Shown here one piece after another: positions 42,036-45,022 of a stretch of 45,022 nucleotides of DNA (its first letter is position 1; every line of letters begins with the position of its first letter). The position numbers and the translations under genes were made by a program. Origin of the DNA: an uncultured Alphaproteobacteria bacterium (GTDB lineage Bacteria; Pseudomonadota; Alphaproteobacteria; HIMB59; GCA-002718135); assembly GCA_902619045.1 (NCBI GenBank), contig CACNCX010000003.1:1-45022 (forward strand), read 5' to 3'. The notes beneath the pieces are model-generated. The model had not been told where the DNA came from. It made no database searches and worked only from the letters and a program-made list of their open reading frames with translations.

Positions 42036-43274
42036 ATGTTTAAGGTACTACAAAACACTTGGGCCCTTTTTTTTGGCTTTGCTTTAATTAGTCTTGGTCA
42101 CGGTTTGCAAGGAACACTAATCGGTGTTCGTTCTGTTTTAGAAGGTTTTAGTTTTTTTGCATCAGGACTTATTATAGCTGGTTATTACGTTGGATACTTA
42201 ACTGGCGCGTTAACAATTCCAAGTTTTTTACAACGTGTTGGTCACATAAGAGTTTTTGCTGCTTTAGCATCGCTTGCTTCTATCGCTATATTATTACACT
42301 CAGTATTTGTTCATCCCTATTCATGGATGTTTATACGAATATTAACTGGTTTAAGTCTTGCTGGAATTTATGTAATCATGGAGAGCTGGTTAAATGAAAA
42401 ATCAACTAATCAAACTCGTGGTCAATTACTTTCCGTTTACATGATTATTACTTTTGTATTTGTTGGAGCAGGACAATTTTTATTAAATTTAGGCGATCCA
42501 GCTAAAGTTGATTTATTTATTTTAGTATCAATCTTATTATCATTCGCACTTCTTCCTATTCTTTTATCTTCAACAGAACAACCTAATACAGAAAGTCCTA
42601 AATTTTTTTCTTTAAGAGAATTTTATACTGTTTCACCTTTAGGTTTTGTTGGCGCATTAGCTACTGGTTTATCGCATAGTGCGGTTTTTGGGTACGGTGC
42701 AATTTATGCATCATCTATTAATTTAAGCTTATTTGAAATTTCTCTGTATATGATGATTATAACGTCAGCTGGCGCCCTATCTCAATGGCCTATTGGGTAT
42801 TTGTCAGATAGAATTGATAGACGTATTATTCTTATTGGTGTTTCTTTTATGGCTTCAGGTTTGAGTTTATTTTTTGTTTTTGCAAACTTTATGCCACTAA
42901 CATTGTTCTTAATTTTTGCTGGTCTTTTTTCAGTTGCATGTTTACCAATGTATTCACTTACAGTTGCTCATACAAATGACTTTTTACAACCTAATGAGAT
43001 AGTATCAGCAAGTGCAACCTTTGGTATACTTATTGGTATTGGATCAATTATCGGACCTTTGTTTGTTTCTGGATTCATGGAAATTTTAGGAGCGGTAGGT
43101 TTTTACATCTATTTATTTTTAATACATGGACTGCTAGGACTGTTTGGTTTGTATAGAATGACACAAAGAACTAAACCACGTGATCTTGAATCACAATACA
43201 ATCCTTTACCACGAAATATTAGTCCTGCCGGTATGGAAATGAACCCCGTTACTGAGCCAACTGAGGACGAGTAA
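42036..43274 (+). CDS. MFS transporter (YcaD-like)
   Basis: 412 residues with 12 predicted membrane segments. The loop 2-3 region YLTGALTIPSFLQRVGHIRVFA and the loop 8-9 motif GYLSDRIDRRIILIG are typical MFS features; overall it resembles the YcaD/UMF subgroup. Substrate unknown. A roughly 35-residue polar tail follows the last helix. It ends convergently with msrQ with a 26-bp overlap of coding sequence. Confidence 0.85.
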   Translation: MFKVLQNTWALFFGFALISLGHGLQGTLIGVRSVLEGFSFFASGLIIAGYYVGYLTGALTIPSFLQRVGHIRVFAALASLASIAILLHSVFVHPYSWMFIRILTGLSLAGIYVIMESWLNEKSTNQTRGQLLSVYMIITFVFVGAGQFLLNLGDPAKVDLFILVSILLSFALLPILLSSTEQPNTESPKFFSLREFYTVSPLGFVGALATGLSHSAVFGYGAIYASSINLSLFEISLYMMIITSAGALSQWPIGYLSDRIDRRIILIGVSFMASGLSLFFVFANFMPLTLFLIFAGLFSVACLPMYSLTVAHTNDFLQPNEIVSASATFGILIGIGSIIGPLFVSGFMEILGAVGFYIYLFLIHGLLGLFGLYRMTQRTKPRDLESQYNPLPRNISPAGMEMNPVTEPTEDE

Positions 43275-43854
43275 GTCTTTTAAATATTCTATGAAGTAAT
43301 AAGAGGATAATTATTCCCATATAAATGACTGGTTCGGTTTTATCAGCGCGAACTAGAACATAAAAATGCATACTAGCCAGAATGGCTACTGGGTAAATTA
43401 AATAATGAATTTTCTTCCATAATTTAAAACCTAATCGTTTAATCATATTGTTTGTTGAAGTGCTAGCAAGTGGGATTAAAAAAAGAAAACTTATAAAACC
43501 AAAAGTTATAAATGGTCTTTTTATAATATCTTGTATGATAAATTGCATATCTAAAAAATGATCTAAAACTATGTAAGTGGAGAAATGCAAACAGACATAA
43601 TAGAAAGCAAAAAGTCCAATCATTCTTCGTAATACAACTATCGATTTTAAAGGTTTAATATTTGATAGAGTAGTAATCATAAGAGTTATTATTATTAATC
43701 TAAGTGCCATTAGACCTAACTCATCCATTAGTTTTTCAATTGGATTTACTCCAAGATTTCCAGTAACAAATTGGTACGCCCAGAGTAGACTAGGAAATAA
43801 AATTAAAATAAATAAGACAGGTTTACTGCGATTAAAATTTCTTGTTGAAAACAT
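43249..43854 (-). CDS. msrQ: MsrQ, heme-binding membrane subunit
   Basis: Membrane partner of MsrP (formerly YedZ), 201 residues with about six hydrophobic helices of the ferric-reductase-like fold. Conserved histidines that would bind heme b appear in YVCLHFSTY and in SMHFYVLVR. It passes electrons from the quinone pool or flavin to MsrP. It lies 3 bp after msrP and its 3' end runs 26 bp into the convergent MFS gene. Confidence 0.9.
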   Translation of the reverse strand: MFSTRNFNRSKPVLFILILFPSLLWAYQFVTGNLGVNPIEKLMDELGLMALRLIIITLMITTLSNIKPLKSIVVLRRMIGLFAFYYVCLHFSTYIVLDHFLDMQFIIQDIIKRPFITFGFISFLFLIPLASTSTNNMIKRLGFKLWKKIHYLIYPVAILASMHFYVLVRADKTEPVIYMGIIILLLLHRIFKRLTRPQLAQ

Positions 43855-43857
43855 TCA

Positions 43858-44775
43858 TTAATAAAATTTAGTCAAATCTAAATCTTTATAGAGATGTGCT
43901 ACTTCTTCTTCATAGCCATTAAACATAAGTGTTTCTCTTCTTTTAAACTCTCCAATTCGTCTCTCTGTTCCTTGACTCCATCTTGGATGATTAACATTAG
44001 GATTAACATTAGCATAAAAACCATATTCCCAAGGAGCTAAAGTTTCCCAAGATGTTTCAGGTTGAGTATCTAAAAATCTAATTTCCACAATTGATTTAAT
44101 TGATTTGAAACCATACTTCCATGGAACAACTAATCTTATGGGTGCGCCATTTTGATTAGGCATTTCATGACCATACAATCCAGTTGCTAATATTGTTAAA
44201 GGATTCATTGCTTCATCCATTCGAAGACCTTCTCTATATGGCCAAATAATTGTTCTCTTTTGCTGACCTGGCATTTCTTCAGGTCTGAAGACAGTTACAA
44301 ACTGAAGATACTTTGCTGAACTTAAAGGTTCGGCCATTTTTATAAGTTCAGATAACTGAAAACCTTGCCAAGGAATAACCATGGACCATGCTTCAACGCA
44401 TCTTAATCTATAAACCCTATCTTCTATTGTTACATTTGATAAAATTTTTTCTAAATCAAATGTTTGAGGCTTTTTCACAAGACCATCTATTTTTATTGTC
44501 CATGGCCTAGGTTTAAAATTTCCAGAATTTAAATGAGGATGTTTTTTATGAGTCCCAAACTCATAAAAATTATTGTAGGTTGTGATTTCTTCGTAAGAAT
44601 TAAGCTTATCGTTTTCATTTAGATTTTTAGTATAAATTGAAAGATCACTATCGTGGTTTGCAAATGCTGATGAGGTAACCGTTGCTACCATGGCGCTAGC
44701 TAAAGATCCCTTTATAAACTTACGTCTATTTAAATATGTCTTATAGGGTGTGATTTCAGATCCTAAAATTTTCAT
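43858..44775 (-). CDS. msrP: MsrP, periplasmic methionine sulfoxide reductase catalytic subunit
   Basis: Molybdopterin enzyme (formerly YedY) repairing oxidised methionine in envelope proteins. Tat signal: NRRKFIKGSLASAMVATV (about residues 17-34) then a cleavage site near AFA. The Mo-coordinating cysteine is in RLRCVEAWSMVIPW; GLYGHEMPNQNGAPIRLVVPW is the sulfite-oxidase fold core. 305 residues, typical. Operon with msrQ. Confidence 0.95.
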   Translation of the reverse strand: MKILGSEITPYKTYLNRRKFIKGSLASAMVATVTSSAFANHDSDLSIYTKNLNENDKLNSYEEITTYNNFYEFGTHKKHPHLNSGNFKPRPWTIKIDGLVKKPQTFDLEKILSNVTIEDRVYRLRCVEAWSMVIPWQGFQLSELIKMAEPLSSAKYLQFVTVFRPEEMPGQQKRTIIWPYREGLRMDEAMNPLTILATGLYGHEMPNQNGAPIRLVVPWKYGFKSIKSIVEIRFLDTQPETSWETLAPWEYGFYANVNPNVNHPRWSQGTERRIGEFKRRETLMFNGYEEEVAHLYKDLDLTKFY

Positions 44776-44826
44776 AATAATAATATATATCTTAAATATT
44801 AAAATTGAAGATTTGCTTCAATAATC

Positions 44827-45022
44827 TTAGCTTTTAAAATGGGAGTTATATTTATTTAGTATTTTTTCTGGCCATGTACTTTTGATAAATTCAAGAATAG
44901 ACCAAACATCGTCATCTGATAACGCATCATTACCAAGCATTTTACCTTCATAATCAGGATTTGATTTTTTAAAACCATATTTAATGACATGAAATAATTG
45001 TGCAGGAGAGTGGTGCCAAGTA
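44827..45022 (-). CDS. c-type cytochrome, C-terminal part
   Basis: Hand-translated, not in the ORF track because it leaves the window. The visible 64 residues read TWHHSPAQLFHVIKYG, GKMLGNDALSDDDVW and ILEFIKSTWPEKI, matching the C-terminal half of small class I cytochromes c; the methionine in GKML would be the axial heme ligand. The CxxCH heme site lies beyond 45022. The stop is at 44827, 51 bp after the msrP start on the same strand, so it may be upstream in the same operon. Confidence 0.82.
   Translation of the reverse strand, partial: TWHHSPAQLFHVIKYGFKKSNPDYEGKMLGNDALSDDDVWSILEFIKSTWPEKILNKYNSHFKS

Overview
The window is a gene-dense, strongly AT-rich stretch of bacterial chromosome. 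It carries 43 supportable protein genes (two cut by the window ends), no rRNA or tRNA that I can see, no CRISPR array and no recognisable transposase or integrase. Gene content points to an alphaproteobacterium: an FYDLN_acid protein, an NDUFS6-like zinc-finger protein, long-form PstC/PstA, and a PlcP/Agt lipid-remodelling pair. Tiny or negative intergenic distances and low G+C suggest a streamlined marine lineage of the SAR11/HIMB59/AEGEAN-169 kind. The exact clade is inference.

Layout. Positions 1-6947 are mostly housekeeping on the minus strand: miaB (partial), rimI, tsaB, a Bax-type glucosaminidase, nfuA, trpS and murJ, with a plus-strand polysaccharide deacetylase wedged between tsaB and the glucosaminidase. 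Positions 7002-41451 form an almost unbroken phosphorus supercluster of about 34 kb. It contains a minus-strand block SET-phoR-pstS-pstC-pstA-pstB-phoU-phoB; plcP1-agt1-aquaporin; ppx, sixA and ppk (polyphosphate and phosphohistidine); a second plcP2-agt2 pair with an acyltransferase; arsC plus a small membrane gene; a DUF47-pit phosphate transporter; a PTP-like phosphatase with a PhnZ-like HD oxygenase; phnW, an AllA-like cupin and a GpdQ-like phosphodiesterase; a methyltransferase, an iron alcohol dehydrogenase and a core-MetE-like protein; and finally a binding protein-phnY-phnA operon facing a divergent ugpC-ugpA-ugpE-DMT operon. Positions 41487-45022 return to general genes: a zinc finger, FYDLN protein, MFS transporter, msrQ, msrP and a partial cytochrome c.

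How it fits together. PhoR/PhoB would sense scarcity. PstSCAB and Pit import phosphate. PlcP strips head groups from phospholipids and Agt puts sugars on the diacylglycerol, freeing phosphate. Ppk/Ppx store and release polyphosphate. ArsC and the aquaporin can deal with arsenate that enters with phosphate. PhnW, PhnY and PhnA make a complete route from 2-aminoethylphosphonate through phosphonoacetaldehyde and phosphonoacetate to acetate plus phosphate, and the UgpCAE-type transporter plausibly brings in the organophosphorus substrate.

The most notable sequence-level observations are: (i) two divergent copies of the plcP-agt pair; (ii) a direct repeat of about 200 bp bracketing agt2-plcP2-acyltransferase, one copy of which carries a decayed 3' end of arsC, so the cassette looks inserted or duplicated at arsC; (iii) a lineage-specific Pho-box-like motif, 7-bp units resembling TTGTAAC repeated every 11 bp, upstream of phoB, plcP2, the acyltransferase, the pit operon, the binding protein and ugpC; (iv) a PhoR without membrane segments, translationally coupled to a SET-domain gene; and (v) a PhnZ-like oxygenase without its usual PhnY* partner.
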